A program made the translations under genes and the position numbers. This document shows, one piece after another, positions 26,126 through 35,367 of a stretch of 64,000 nt of DNA. The stretch is from Microbacterium sp. MYb45 (GTDB lineage Bacteria; Actinomycetota; Actinomycetes; Actinomycetales; Microbacteriaceae): NCBI RefSeq assembly GCF_002979655.1, contig NZ_PCPG01000006.1, positions 62,001-126,000 on the forward strand. The letters are read 5' to 3'. A model generated the notes under the pieces. It was given only the letters and a program-made list of their open reading frames with translations. It was not told the DNA's origin and did no database searches. Positions within the stretch are counted from its first letter, which is position 1. Each line of letters begins with the position of its first letter.

Positions 26126-27427
26126 ATGACCGAGACTCCCCGCACGCGCGAGACGCGCCCCGCAGCATCCGCGTCCGCCCCGCAGGGTCGGCCGGCCCAA
26201 GGCAAGGTCCGTGAGACGCGCCCGGCGCAGGTGCGCCCGGCGACCGAGGGATGGACCCAGCAGAAGGATGCCGAGGGGCGTCCGCTCCTGCAGTTCGCGA
26301 GCCCCAAGCGCGGCAAGCCGCCGGTGCACCTGGCCGACCTCACACCGGCGGAGCGCATCGAGAAGGTCAAGGAGCTCGGGCTGCCCGGCTTCCGCGCGAA
26401 GCAGCTGTCGACGCACTACTTCCGCCACTACACGTCCGACCCCGAGCAGATGACCGACCTCCCGGCCGACACCCGGGAGCAGCTGGTCGCCGGGATGCTG
26501 CCGCCGCTGCTCACCGAGGTGCGCCGCCTCGAGACCGACAAGGGCGACACGATCAAGTTCCTGTGGCGTCTGCACGACGGCGCCCTGGTCGAGTCGGTGC
26601 TCATGCGCTACCCCGGCCGCATCACGCTGTGCGTGTCGAGCCAGGCCGGCTGCGGCATGAACTGCCCGTTCTGTGCGACCGGCCAGGCGGGTCTGACCCG
26701 CAACATGTCGACCGCCGAGATCATCGAGCAGATCGTCCGCGCCAACCGGCTCATCGCCGAGGGCGGGCTCGGCGGCAAGAAGTCCGACGACCACAGCATG
26801 GAGCGCGTCTCGAACATCGTCTTCATGGGGATGGGCGAGCCGCTGGCCAACTACAAGCGCGTGATGGATGCCGTGCGGTCGATGGTCGCCCCACAGCCCG
26901 ACGGCCTCGGCATGAGCGCCCGTGGCATCACCGTGTCGACCGTCGGCCTGGTGCCGGCGATCAAGAAGCTCGCCGACGAGGGCATCCCGGTCACGTTCGC
27001 GCTGTCGCTGCACGCACCGGACGACCACCTGCGCGACGAGCTCATCCCGGTCAACTCCCGCTGGAAGGTCGATGAGGCACTGGATGCCGCCTACGACTAC
27101 TACGCCAAGACCGGCCGCCGTGTCTCGATCGAGTACGCGCTCATCAAGGACATGAACGACCACGGCTGGCGCGCCGACCTGCTGGCCGAGAAGCTCAACC
27201 AGCGCGGACGCGGGTGGGTGCACGTGAACCCGATCCCGCTGAACCCGACGCCCGGCTCGATCTGGACGGCATCCGAGAAAGACGTCACCAACGAGTTCGT
27301 ACGCCGCCTGAACGACGCCGGCATCCCGACCACCCTCCGCGACACCCGCGGCAAGGAGATCGACGGCGCCTGCGGTCAGCTCGTCGCCACCACCGAAGAC
27401 GAGGCCGCCTCCGCCGCGATGGCCTGA
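26126..27427 (+). CDS. rlmN: 23S rRNA (adenine2503-C2)-methyltransferase
   Basis: This 433-residue radical-SAM enzyme methylates A2503 in 23S rRNA and often A37 in some tRNAs. It shows the cluster motif CGMNCPFC (Cys-x3-Cys-x2-Cys), [29 protein letters not shown] and the catalytic Cys near the end in DGACGQL. The first 60 or so residues are a low-complexity extension with two RETRPA repeats. TACCCT ends 7 bases before the ATG, and GGAGGGT overlaps that spacing. The 3' end overlaps the convergent oxidoreductase gene by 52 bases. Confidence 0.93.
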   Translation: MTETPRTRETRPAASASAPQGRPAQGKVRETRPAQVRPATEGWTQQKDAEGRPLLQFASPKRGKPPVHLADLTPAERIEKVKELGLPGFRAKQLSTHYFRHYTSDPEQMTDLPADTREQLVAGMLPPLLTEVRRLETDKGDTIKFLWRLHDGALVESVLMRYPGRITLCVSSQAGCGMNCPFCATGQAGLTRNMSTAEIIEQIVRANRLIAEGGLGGKKSDDHSMERVSNIVFMGMGEPLANYKRVMDAVRSMVAPQPDGLGMSARGITVSTVGLVPAIKKLADEGIPVTFALSLHAPDDHLRDELIPVNSRWKVDEALDAAYDYYAKTGRRVSIEYALIKDMNDHGWRADLLAEKLNQRGRGWVHVNPIPLNPTPGSIWTASEKDVTNEFVRRLNDAGIPTTLRDTRGKEIDGACGQLVATTEDEAASAAMA

Positions 27428-27999
27428 GTCCCGCCCGCGCGGCGGGCGTCTGTCGTGCCGAGCTGCTCGGCACGGTCGAGCCAGCGGGTGATGGTCGCCG
27501 CCTTGGCATCCTTCACACCGAGCATGCGGTGCGTGCGCACCGAGCGGATGCCGCAGAACTTCATGGTGTTGCGCACGATCTGCGTCTGTGCCGGGAGGCC
27601 GGTGAGCGGCAGGAAGAACCAGGGAGTGTCGGCGAGCAGGAGCAGACGTCCACGGCGCGCGGGGATCAGGCCCTCGGGGAGGCCGAGCTTCGAGTAGCGG
27701 TACTCCTGCTGCGGCAGCAGCGCCCGATCGAAGAAGCCCTTGAGGAGGGCCGGCGGTGCGCCCCACCACACCGGTGTCGCGACGACGATCGTGTCGGCAT
27801 CGTGCAGAGCCTGCTTCGCCTCGACGAGGTCGGGCTCGAGCGTCATGCGCTCGCGGTAGCCGAAGCGCAGGTTGGGGTCGAAGTCGAGGTCGCGCAGGGC
27901 GAGCACGCGGGCATCGCCGTGCCCCGCGGCATAGCGCTGCGCGAGTGCGGCGGTCAAGGAGCGGGCGTCGGGGTGGCCGTCGATCACGAGAGCGGTCAT
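27376..27999 (-). CDS. NAD(P)H oxidoreductase, flavodoxin-like fold (NQO/MdaB type)
   Basis: This 207-residue protein has a flavodoxin-like fold: [16 protein letters not shown] (phosphate-binding start), [30 protein letters not shown], and [14 protein letters not shown]. The family reduces quinones or other electrophiles with NAD(P)H. It is divergent from a TetR regulator with an operator-like repeat cluster in the 66-base gap, so it is probably induced by a quinone-like or toxic compound. Its C-terminal codons overlap the end of rlmN on the other strand by 52 bases. Confidence 0.87.
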   Translation of the reverse strand: MTALVIDGHPDARSLTAALAQRYAAGHGDARVLALRDLDFDPNLRFGYRERMTLEPDLVEAKQALHDADTIVVATPVWWGAPPALLKGFFDRALLPQQEYRYSKLGLPEGLIPARRGRLLLLADTPWFFLPLTGLPAQTQIVRNTMKFCGIRSVRTHRMLGVKDAKAATITRWLDRAEQLGTTDARRAGGTQAIAAEAASSSVVATS

Positions 28000-28009
28000 G
28001 GCGTTGTTC

Positions 28010-28050
28010 CTATCTGGACAATGTCAAGCTGGTGGACAGTGTCAAGATAG
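28010..28050. promoter_or_regulatory. Tandem palindromic operator for the TetR regulator
   Basis: TGGACAATGTCAAG and TGGACAGTGTCAAG are 14-base direct repeats 18 bases apart; each contains a palindrome GACAnTGTC. The outer edges CTATCT and AGATAG are also complementary. The array fills the gap between the divergent oxidoreductase and tetR genes and probably binds two TetR dimers. Confidence 0.7.
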
Positions 28051-28065
28051 GAGATGATGTTGCTC

Positions 28066-28638
28066 ATGTCAAGTTCGAAGGACGGCTACCACCACGGCGA
28101 TCTCGCCCGTGCCCTGGAAGACGCCGCCATGCAGCTGCTGGAGCGGATGCCGGCGGCGGAGATCAGCCTGCGCGAGGTCGCGCGGGCGGCGAACGTCAGC
28201 CACAACGCGCCGTACCATCACTTCTCCGACCGGCTCGGACTGCTCAAGGCGATCGCCGAGCGCAGCATGGCCGACCTCCTCGACCAGGTCCGCGCTGCCG
28301 CCGAGAAGGCCGCGACGCCGCGCGCGGCGCTCATCGACGGGGGATCGGCGTACATCCGCTTCGCGATCGAGCATCCGCATGCGTTCGACGCCGTCTACGA
28401 CCCGACCGTCTGCATCCCGGGATCGCCGACCGCCACGATGGCGCCGCTGATCGACGGGCTCGAGGCCGTGCTCGCCGAGGGGGCGGCCGCGGTGGGACTC
28501 GACCGACCGACCGACGTCGTCGCGCTGTGGGGCCTGATCCACGGGCTCGGCACCCTCGCCGCCGCCGGACACTTCACGCTCGACGACGGGCTGTCCGCCT
28601 ACGCCGCCGCCCTCGACCGTCTGCTCCCGGCATCCTGA
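28066..28638 (+). CDS. TetR/AcrR-family regulator
   Basis: This 190-residue regulator has a typical TetR helix-turn-helix (EISLREVARAANVSHNAPYHHFSDRLGLL, residues about 28-56) and a helical ligand domain with WGLIHGLGTLAAAG near residue 150. It is divergent from the NAD(P)H oxidoreductase and probably represses that gene and itself via the repeat cluster in between. Start taken at MSSSKDG; in-frame ATG codons at 28054 and 28057 lie very close to the AGGAG and are less suitable. Confidence 0.87.
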   Translation: MSSSKDGYHHGDLARALEDAAMQLLERMPAAEISLREVARAANVSHNAPYHHFSDRLGLLKAIAERSMADLLDQVRAAAEKAATPRAALIDGGSAYIRFAIEHPHAFDAVYDPTVCIPGSPTATMAPLIDGLEAVLAEGAAAVGLDRPTDVVALWGLIHGLGTLAAAGHFTLDDGLSAYAAALDRLLPAS

Positions 28639-28721
28639 ATCCGTCGGACGGCACGGAACCTGTGAGGCACTCCAAGGACTTTTCCACGGTATCCACAGGC
28701 GATACTTCGTAGATTGTTCGG

Positions 28722-30227
28722 ATGCCCTATTCCGCCCATCGACCGGGTCGCTACGACTCGCAGGGTCGGATCATCATCGACGGCGAACCCGACGCCGTCA
28801 CCGATGACCTCGACTTCCTGCGCGAATTCGAGCCGACCGGCGCCGACGACGCCACCCGCGAGGTTCCCGTCGCAGACCCCGCCGAGGCGACCCCGATCGC
28901 CGATGCGGTCGCCGCCGACGAGTCCGCGCCCGTGAAGCCCCCGCGCGAGCCCCGCGTCCGCAAGCCCCGCAAGAAGCGTGCCCCGCGCACTCCGGGCTCC
29001 CGTGCCCGGACACTCGCGATCCTCGGTGGCGCGGAGGGCGAGATCCTCGACCGCGTCCCCGGCGAGACGCCGCGCTTCGTGCAGATGTTCTTCGTGCTCG
29101 CCGGCACCGCGCTGGTCTCCGCCATCTCGATGCTCTTCGCGCTCACCACCGGTGTACAGGCCGCGATCTGGCTGGCCGTGCCGCTCGCGCTCGTGTGGGC
29201 GCTCATCATCTTCAACCTCGATCGCTTCCTCACCTCGACCATGAGCTCGACGCGGAACGTGTGGCGGCTCATCGGCCTCGCGATCCCGCGTGTGATCATG
29301 GCCGCGATCATCGGCTTCGTCGTCGCCGAGCCGCTCGTGCTGCAGATCTTCCACAACGACATCGCCCGCGAGGTCGCGTCGACCAACATCACGCAGTCGC
29401 AGTCCGATCAGGAGGCGCTCGAGACCGGCCCGGAGAAGATCGCGCTGGATTCCGCCACCGCCAAGGTCGCCGAGCTCGAGAACCAGGCCGCGACCGGCAT
29501 CGTCGCAGGGACGGAGTCCTCTTCGGCCACCGAGTCGGCCGCCCAGGCCACGGTCGACGACGTGACCGCCAAGATGACCGCGCAGCAGGCCGTGATCGAC
29601 CAGGCGCGCGTGCTCTACCAGTGCGAGCTGACCGGTGAGGGCGCGGGCACGGTTCCCGGCTGCACCGGCGTGAACGGCGAGGGCGCGAGCTCGGACGCCG
29701 CCAAAGCTCAACTCGCCGAGGCACAGCAGACGTACGACGCGCTCGCTGCGCAGCTCCGCACCGCGAACGAGGAGCTCGCCGCCGCCGGCACCGCCGCCAA
29801 GGAGAACACCTCGACGTCGGAGTCGACGAACCGCGAGCAGGCGAAGTCCCAGCTGTCGGCCGCCCGCGACACCTACGACCAGGCGCTCGCCGCGTACAAC
29901 GCGCGCGCGGATGCCGTGGCCCAGGGCAACGCCGGAGCCGTCGGGCTGCTCAGCCAGATCAGCGGATTGAACCGCTTGAGCGAGAAGGAGCCCACGATCC
30001 TGTGGGCGCACATCCTGATCGCGGCACTGTTCTTCATGATCGAGCTGCTGCCCGTGCTGGTGAAGGTGCTCACGAGCTACGGCGACCCGAGCCTGTACGA
30101 GAAGGCCGCGGCCATCCGCAAGCAGGTCGCCCTGGACCGGGTGACGGCGGAGGGCTTCCGCGACCGCGCCGAGATCGTGACGACTCCGGCGACATCGCCT
30201 CCGTCAGTCTCCGCTCAGGCCACCTGA
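28722..30227 (+). CDS. DUF4407 membrane protein with coiled coil
   Basis: This 501-residue protein matches the DUF4407 family, whose function is unknown. After a polar, Pro/Lys-rich N-terminus (about 105 residues) come three transmembrane segments (FFVLAGTALVSAISMLFAL, AAIWLAVPLALVWALIIF, IPRVIMAAIIGFVVAEPLVL). A long extracytoplasmic Ala/Glu/Gln-rich coiled-coil region follows (residues about 220-410), then a last transmembrane segment (AHILIAALFFMIELLPVLV). TAGATT ends 6 bases before the ATG, so the mRNA is probably leaderless. It stands alone. Confidence 0.82.
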   Translation: MPYSAHRPGRYDSQGRIIIDGEPDAVTDDLDFLREFEPTGADDATREVPVADPAEATPIADAVAADESAPVKPPREPRVRKPRKKRAPRTPGSRARTLAILGGAEGEILDRVPGETPRFVQMFFVLAGTALVSAISMLFALTTGVQAAIWLAVPLALVWALIIFNLDRFLTSTMSSTRNVWRLIGLAIPRVIMAAIIGFVVAEPLVLQIFHNDIAREVASTNITQSQSDQEALETGPEKIALDSATAKVAELENQAATGIVAGTESSSATESAAQATVDDVTAKMTAQQAVIDQARVLYQCELTGEGAGTVPGCTGVNGEGASSDAAKAQLAEAQQTYDALAAQLRTANEELAAAGTAAKENTSTSESTNREQAKSQLSAARDTYDQALAAYNARADAVAQGNAGAVGLLSQISGLNRLSEKEPTILWAHILIAALFFMIELLPVLVKVLTSYGDPSLYEKAAAIRKQVALDRVTAEGFRDRAEIVTTPATSPPSVSAQAT

Positions 30228-30258
30228 CCTGGCCCGCGCTCCCGGGGCACCGTCGCGC

Positions 30259-30543
30259 CTAGGCGACGAGCGTCAGGCTTCGCGACGGGAGCAGGACGTC
30301 GGCGATCACGGATGACCCGTGCTGCGGTACGGCGAGGGTCAGCGAGCGGATCAGGGCGACGGTCGACGGCGGCCGCGACCACTGCTCGCCGGTCAGCGCC
30401 GCTTCGATCAGGGACAGCGGATGCTGAAGCGTGGGGTCGTGCTGGCGGGAGTCGTCGCTCAGCCATTCGATGAGCTGACCGATAGTCCAATCGGGCCTGA
30501 TTGGACCGAGATCTGCCGGAGGAGTGGTCGTGAAGGTGCTCAT
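30259..30543 (-). CDS. Small protein of unknown function, divergent from mocR
   Basis: This 94-residue protein starts MSTFTTTPPADLGPIRP and contains DWTIGQLIEWLSDDSRQHDP and an Arg/Leu-rich C-terminus. I do not recognise the family. It has no signal peptide or membrane segment. It is divergent from the MocR regulator with only 19 bases between start codons, and the candidate MocR operator lies inside its first third. Regulation by that protein is therefore likely if it is a real gene. Confidence 0.55.
   Translation of the reverse strand: MSTFTTTPPADLGPIRPDWTIGQLIEWLSDDSRQHDPTLQHPLSLIEAALTGEQWSRPPSTVALIRSLTLAVPQHGSSVIADVLLPSRSLTLVA
30486..30505. promoter_or_regulatory. Inverted repeat TCCAATC-6-GATTGGA near mocR
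   Basis: Perfect 7-base arms TCCAATC and GATTGGA are separated by GGGCCT. A further half-like ATTGGTCC starts at 30542. MocR/PdxR regulators often bind repeats close to their own start, so this is a candidate operator, placed within the coding region of the small divergent gene. Confidence 0.5.
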
Positions 30544-30562
30544 TGGTCCAGAATCAGGTCTC

Positions 30563-32077
30563 ATGAGCGTCGATGACAGGGCCAATACCCGGCCGGTGGA
30601 CCATGGATCGGCCATTCCTGCGCCATCCGCAGGTTCATCGCCGACTCTCGTCCGTGCGGGCGAGGTCGCCTCGGAGGCGCTCTCCGCCCGGCTGGGTCGA
30701 TGGACCCACGGAGACGGCACGCTCGCGGCGCGGCTGTCCCGCGGCATCGAGGCTCTGATCGCGGGCGGAGAGCTGCGCCCCGGCGACCGTCTGCCGGCGG
30801 AGCGCGCCCTCGCCGCGGCGAGCTCCGTGTCGCGCGGCACGGTCGTCGCCGCGTACGCCGATCTCGCCGAGCGCGGCCTGGTCGACCGGCGGCAGGGGAG
30901 CGGCACGCGCGTCGCCGGTGCGGCGGCATCCATCTCCCCCGTGCAGCGGCAGGGACGAGGTGAGGCGCTGTTCTCGGCCCTGCCCAATGCGATCGACCTG
31001 CTGCGGACCGTGCCGCAGATCTCCGAGCTGGGCGTGCAGCTGATCAGCGAGCACAAGCCGCGGCTCGAGCTGGCGCTGCTGCCCGAGACCGACCCGGCGG
31101 GCCTCCCCGCGCTGCGCACCCTCATCGCCGACATGTACGCCGCCGAGGGCACCCCGACGACGCCCGAGCAGATCCTCGTCACGCACGGCGCGCAGCAGGC
31201 CATCAGCCTCGTCGTCAACGCGCTCGTGGGCCCCGGCGACATCGTGCTCGCCGAGGAGATCACCTGGCCGGGCGTCACCGACTCGGTCGGGCTGCGCGGG
31301 GGCACGGTGCACGGCGTCCCGATGGGGCCGGACGGACTCGATGTCGACGCACTCGAGCAGGCGCTCGCCCGGCTGCGGCCCGTGCTCGTGGCCCTCAATC
31401 CGCACCACCAGAACCCGACGGGCTCGCGGCTCCCTGCCGCCGCGCGGCATCGCGTCGCCGAACTCGCCGCCCAGTACGGTGTGCCGGTGATCGAGGACCG
31501 GGTCGTGGCCGGCATCTCCTTCGACGGCGTGGTGCCGCCGACCCTCGCGGCCGAGCGGGCGGACGCCCCGATCATCGTCGTGGAGTCGGTCTCGAAGTGG
31601 GTGTGGGCGGGGCTGCGGATCGGATGGCTGCGCGCCGACCCCGTGCTCGTCCGCCGCCTGCGCGGGGCCCGGCAGCTCGCCGACCAGTCCACGAGCGTGC
31701 CGGGGCAGCTGCTCGCGCTCGACCTGATCGCCCGCGCCGACGACCTCCGCCGGGCGAACAGTCGCATCCACCAGGAGCGCCTCCGGCTGCTGCAGGAGCT
31801 GATGGCCGAGCACCTGCCCGACTGGAAGGTCGAGCCGCCGCGCGGCGGGCTGTCGCTGTGGGTCCGGGTTCCCGCGGGTTCCGCTGCGGCACTGGCCAGG
31901 ATCGCAGCCACGCACGGAGTCTCGATCGCGGGCAGCGCCGCGTTCGCGGTGTCGGTGTCTCCGGACGACCACATCCGCATCCCGTTCACCGCACCGGACG
32001 ATGTGCTCGCCGAGGGCATCCGTCGCCTGGGAGCGGCCTGGCGCGAGTATCGGGAGACTCTCGGGATGCCTTCCTAG
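30563..32077 (+). CDS. MocR-type regulator: GntR helix-turn-helix fused to aminotransferase domain
   Basis: This 504-residue protein has an N-terminal winged helix (GDRLPAERALAAASSVSRGTVVAAYADL, residues about 80-108) and a fold-type I aminotransferase domain (about 140-500). The PLP-binding Lys is in VVESVSKWVWAGLRIGW, and NPHHQNPTGSRLP is the usual substrate/PLP contact. MocR proteins sense PLP or amino compounds; many control vitamin B6 or amino-acid genes. Start taken at MSVDDRA; the frame is open 13 codons further upstream. The target may be the divergent small gene. Confidence 0.88.
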   Translation: MSVDDRANTRPVDHGSAIPAPSAGSSPTLVRAGEVASEALSARLGRWTHGDGTLAARLSRGIEALIAGGELRPGDRLPAERALAAASSVSRGTVVAAYADLAERGLVDRRQGSGTRVAGAAASISPVQRQGRGEALFSALPNAIDLLRTVPQISELGVQLISEHKPRLELALLPETDPAGLPALRTLIADMYAAEGTPTTPEQILVTHGAQQAISLVVNALVGPGDIVLAEEITWPGVTDSVGLRGGTVHGVPMGPDGLDVDALEQALARLRPVLVALNPHHQNPTGSRLPAAARHRVAELAAQYGVPVIEDRVVAGISFDGVVPPTLAAERADAPIIVVESVSKWVWAGLRIGWLRADPVLVRRLRGARQLADQSTSVPGQLLALDLIARADDLRRANSRIHQERLRLLQELMAEHLPDWKVEPPRGGLSLWVRVPAGSAAALARIAATHGVSIAGSAAFAVSVSPDDHIRIPFTAPDDVLAEGIRRLGAAWREYRETLGMPS

Positions 32078-32087
32078 GATGACGCGC

Positions 32088-32582
32088 ATGACTCGGATGC
32101 AGCGCCGGACCCTGTGGATCTCGATCGCCGGTGTGCTCGCCGTCACGGCCTACGCGGCGTGGGCCGCGCTGCAGATCCTGGTGCTTAATCCGCTCGCCGC
32201 GGTTCCCGGACGCACGCTCGACGAGATCCGCGCCGAGATGTCTGCCGTGGGCGAGGACCTGCTGTGGGAGCCGGTGTTCTTCATCCTCGGCATAGGCGTG
32301 GTGCTGGCGGTGGTGGTCGCGGTGGTCTCGATCCGCGGGCGGGCCGATCCTGTGATCCCCGCGATGAGCTTCCTGGCGCTGCTGATGCTCGGTACGCTCG
32401 GCTACTTCGTCGCGTCGTTCGGACCGGGCATGAGCCTCGCCGATACGTTCGGGATCGGCGGCGCGGATTACTCGCCCTGGGCGCGGCCCCTCTACGCCGT
32501 GAGTGCGCTCGCCGGTGCCGCGATCGCCGTCGGCGGCGTCGTGACCGTCCTGCGCCGGCGGGCGGTCACAGCTCCCGCATGA
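32088..32582 (+). CDS. Small membrane protein of unknown function
   Basis: This 164-residue protein has four hydrophobic segments: WISIAGVLAVTAYAAWAALQIL, PVFFILGIGVVLAVVVAVV, PAMSFLALLMLGTLGYFVA and PLYAVSALAGAAIAVGGVV. I do not recognise the family. It starts shortly after mocR and may be cotranscribed. Three in-frame ATG codons (32079, 32088, 32097) compete; 32088 has AGGA at the best distance. Confidence 0.7.
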   Translation: MTRMQRRTLWISIAGVLAVTAYAAWAALQILVLNPLAAVPGRTLDEIRAEMSAVGEDLLWEPVFFILGIGVVLAVVVAVVSIRGRADPVIPAMSFLALLMLGTLGYFVASFGPGMSLADTFGIGGADYSPWARPLYAVSALAGAAIAVGGVVTVLRRRAVTAPA

Positions 32583-32636
32583 CGGCGGATGCCGGCATCC
32601 AGCCCCGTCATCACACGCAGCCAGTAGCGTTGTTCC

Positions 32637-33650
32637 ATGGTCAACTATCGCTATCTCGGCAACAGCGGTCTCAAGGTCTCGGAGATCACCTACGGCAACT
32701 GGGTCACCCACGCCTCGCAGGTCGGTGACGATGCCGCCGTCAAGACCGTGCACGCCGCACTGGATGCCGGAATCACCACGTTCGACACCGCTGACACCTA
32801 CGCCAACACGGCGGCGGAGGTCGTGCTCGGCAAGGCTCTGGAGGGGCAGCGCCGCGAGGGGCTGGAGATCTTCACGAAGGTCTACTTCCCGACCGGCCCC
32901 AAGGGCCCCAACGACACCGGCCTGAGCCGCAAGCACATCTTCGAGTCGATCAACGGCTCGCTGCAGCGCCTCGGCACCGACTACGTCGACCTGTACCAGG
33001 CGCACCGCTTCGACTACGAGACCCCGCTCGAGGAGACGTTCCAGGCGTTCGCCGACGTCGTCCGTCAGGGCAAGGCCCTCTACATCGGCGTCTCCGAGTG
33101 GACGGCCGAACAGCTGCGTGAGGGACACGCTCTCGCCACGCAGCTCGGCATCCAGCTCATCTCGAACCAGCCGCAGTACTCCATGCTGTGGCGTGTGATC
33201 GAGGGCAAGGTCGTGCCGGCCTCCGAAGAGCTCGGGATCTCGCAGATCGTCTGGTCGCCGATGGCGCAGGGCGTGCTCAGCGGCAAGTACCTGCCCGGCC
33301 AGCCGGTGCCCGAGGGCTCGCGCGCGACCGACCCGCACAGCGGCGCCGACTTCATCAAGAGCTTCCTGCAGGACGACATCCTCACCGCCGTCCAGCGCCT
33401 GAAGCCGATCGCCGAGCAGGCCGGACTGTCGATGCCGCAGCTCGCGATCGCGTGGGTGCTGCAGAACCCGAACGTCGCGGCCGCGCTGGTCGGAGCCTCG
33501 CGTCCCGAGCAGCTCGCCGAGACGGTCAAGGCCTCGGGCGTCAAGCTCGACGCCGACACCCTGGCCGCGATCGACGCGGCACTGGGCGACACGGTCAACC
33601 GCGACGCCGAGCACACCTACTCGGTGTCGCCGAAGTCCCGCCTGGTCTGA
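32637..33650 (+). CDS. Aldo/keto reductase, voltage-gated K+ channel beta-subunit-like group
   Basis: This 337-residue TIM-barrel enzyme reduces aldehydes or ketones with NADPH. It shows TTFDTADTYAN (catalytic Asp and Tyr), FTKVYFP (Lys), LYQAHRFDYETP (His), SNQPQYSMLWR, WSPMAQGVLSGKY and the cofactor motif GASRPEQLAE. TAGCGT ends 6 bases before the ATG, so the transcript is probably leaderless. A strong terminator follows at 33660. It could supply an aldose dehydrogenase or reductase step, but no link to a neighbour is evident. Confidence 0.88.
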   Translation: MVNYRYLGNSGLKVSEITYGNWVTHASQVGDDAAVKTVHAALDAGITTFDTADTYANTAAEVVLGKALEGQRREGLEIFTKVYFPTGPKGPNDTGLSRKHIFESINGSLQRLGTDYVDLYQAHRFDYETPLEETFQAFADVVRQGKALYIGVSEWTAEQLREGHALATQLGIQLISNQPQYSMLWRVIEGKVVPASEELGISQIVWSPMAQGVLSGKYLPGQPVPEGSRATDPHSGADFIKSFLQDDILTAVQRLKPIAEQAGLSMPQLAIAWVLQNPNVAAALVGASRPEQLAETVKASGVKLDADTLAAIDAALGDTVNRDAEHTYSVSPKSRLV

Positions 33651-33659
33651 CGCCGGACA

Positions 33660-33697
33660 CGAGAAGGCCGCCGTTCCTCGGAACGGCGGCCTTCTCG
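33660..33697. terminator. Bidirectional Rho-independent terminator
   Basis: GAGAAGGCCGCCGTTCC and GGAACGGCGGCCTTCTC form a 17-base-pair stem with a 2-base loop, extended by an outer C-G pair. It lies between the convergent aldo/keto reductase and ACT-domain genes and can stop both. Flanking T-tracts are short. Confidence 0.85.
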
Positions 33698-33726
33698 TTG
33701 TCCGGGGGAGGTCGGTGGCTCGGCGG

Positions 33727-34242
33727 TCAGCCGAGGGTGATGTCGACCTGGATCTCGGCGGCGAGGCGCTCGAGGTCGTCGCGCAGCGCATCCAGGTCGA
33801 CGGACGCCGGCACCTTCGCGGAGACGGATGCCTCGAACAGGCGGCCACCGGCCATCGCGGCATCCCGGGTCTCGGTGGCGAGCTCCTCGATGCTCAGCGC
33901 GTGCGCGCTCAGGACGGCAGAGACCTCGCGCACGATGCCGGGTCGGTCGTTGCCGAGCACCTGGATCTGGAGCAGCCGATCGTCGGCGGCATCCGCATCC
34001 GGTGTCCCGGTGAGCACGGCCAGGGTCAGCAGCCCCTGTCCCTGGAGCCCGCGCAGCGCGGAACTCAGCTCCGGTGCCCGGTCTTCGGCGACGGACACCT
34101 CGATAACGCCCGCGAACGTGCCGGCGAGCTCCGCCAGCGAGCTGTTCTCCCAGTTGCCGCCGTGCGCGTCCACGACATCGGCGACAGCGGCCACGAGGCC
34201 AGGACGGTCTGCACCCGCGACGGTGAGGATCAGAGTTGTCAT
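33727..34242 (-). CDS. Double ACT-domain protein, GcvR-like
   Basis: This 171-residue protein has two ACT domains, starting LILTVAGADRPGLVAAVADVV and QIQVLGNDRPGIVREVSAVL. ACT pairs bind amino acids and control enzymes or regulators; the layout is like the glycine-cleavage regulator GcvR. TACGCT ends 6 bases before the ATG (probable leaderless start). It lies between the aldo/keto reductase and the Cds1 gene, both of which have their own transcription, so its partner is unknown. Confidence 0.82.
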   Translation of the reverse strand: MTTLILTVAGADRPGLVAAVADVVDAHGGNWENSSLAELAGTFAGVIEVSVAEDRAPELSSALRGLQGQGLLTLAVLTGTPDADAADDRLLQIQVLGNDRPGIVREVSAVLSAHALSIEELATETRDAAMAGGRLFEASVSAKVPASVDLDALRDDLERLAAEIQVDITLG

Positions 34243-34265
34243 GCGGCCAGCGTAGCCCGACGCCT

Positions 34266-35324
34266 TCACTCGCCCCAGACGCCCGATTCCAGGAACCGAT
34301 CGAGCCGCGCGCGATGTGGGGCGAGGTCCCAGCCCTGCGCCGCGACCCACTCATCGGAGTAGTACGTGCCCGCGTAGCGGACGCCGCTGTCGCAGATCAG
34401 GGTGACGACGCTGCCGGTCTCGCCCGCGGCCCGCATCCGGGCGATCAGCTGGAACGCGCCGTACAGGTTCGTGCCGGTTGAGCCGCCGGCCCAGTGCAGG
34501 GTGCGCTCGCGAAGCATCCGGATCGCGGCGATCGACCCGGCATCCGGCACCCGGATCATCTCGTCGATCACGGTGGGCACGAACGAGGCCTCGACCTGCG
34601 GCCGGCCGATGCCCTCGATGCGGCTCGGGCGTCCGGCGGGCGGGTCGACCGTGCCGGCCCAGCCGTCGTAGAACGCGGAGCCCTCGGGGTCGACCACGGC
34701 GACCTTCGTCTCGTGGCGGCGGTACTTCACGTACCGCCCGAACGTCGCACTCGTGCCGCCGGTTCCGGCGCCGGTCACGATCCAGGTGGGGATCGGATGC
34801 CGCTCCTGCGCGAGCTGACTGAACACGCTCTCCGCGATGTTGTTGTTGCCTCGCCAGTCGGTCGCGCGCTCGGCGAACGTGAACTGGTCGAGGTAGTGGC
34901 CGGTGCAGTCGGACGCGAGGCGCTGCGCCTCGGGCGACATGTCTTCGGCGCGGTCGACGAAGTGGCAGGTGCCACCGTAGAACTCGATGAGGTCGATCTT
35001 CTCCTGCACGGTCGAGCGCGGGACGACGGTGATGAACGGCAGCCCCAGCATGCGGGCGAAGTACGCCTCGGAGACGGCGGTCGATCCGCTCGACGACTCC
35101 ACGAGCGTGGTGTCCTCCCGGATGCGGCCGTTGACCAGTCCGTAGAGGAGGAGCGAGCGCGCCAGACGGTGCTTGAGTGACCCGGTCGGGTGGACGGACT
35201 CGTCCTTGAGGTACAGGTCGATGCCCCACTCGGGCGGCAGCGGGAAGAGGTGCAGGTGCGTGTCGGCACTGCGGTTCGCGTCGGCTTCCAGCAGGGCGAT
35301 CGCGGTGCTGGTCCAGTCGCTCAT
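34266..35324 (-). CDS. cds1: PLP-dependent L-cysteine desulfhydrase Cds1-like
   Basis: This 352-residue fold-type II PLP enzyme matches the actinobacterial Cds1 group, which makes hydrogen sulfide, pyruvate and ammonia from cysteine. It shows [38 protein letters not shown] with the PLP Lys, [20 protein letters not shown], and [14 protein letters not shown], the phosphate-binding loop. Start taken at MSDWTST because TAGTCT ends 7 bases upstream; the frame is open further. A cysteine-synthase activity is an alternative, but the N-terminal pattern favours Cds1. Confidence 0.85.
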   Translation of the reverse strand: MSDWTSTAIALLEADANRSADTHLHLFPLPPEWGIDLYLKDESVHPTGSLKHRLARSLLLYGLVNGRIREDTTLVESSSGSTAVSEAYFARMLGLPFITVVPRSTVQEKIDLIEFYGGTCHFVDRAEDMSPEAQRLASDCTGHYLDQFTFAERATDWRGNNNIAESVFSQLAQERHPIPTWIVTGAGTGGTSATFGRYVKYRRHETKVAVVDPEGSAFYDGWAGTVDPPAGRPSRIEGIGRPQVEASFVPTVIDEMIRVPDAGSIAAIRMLRERTLHWAGGSTGTNLYGAFQLIARMRAAGETGSVVTLICDSGVRYAGTYYSDEWVAAQGWDLAPHRARLDRFLESGVWGE

Positions 35325-35367
35325 ACCCTCGAGACTATCGGCCGCCTCGTCGATCATCCGGGTGCGC

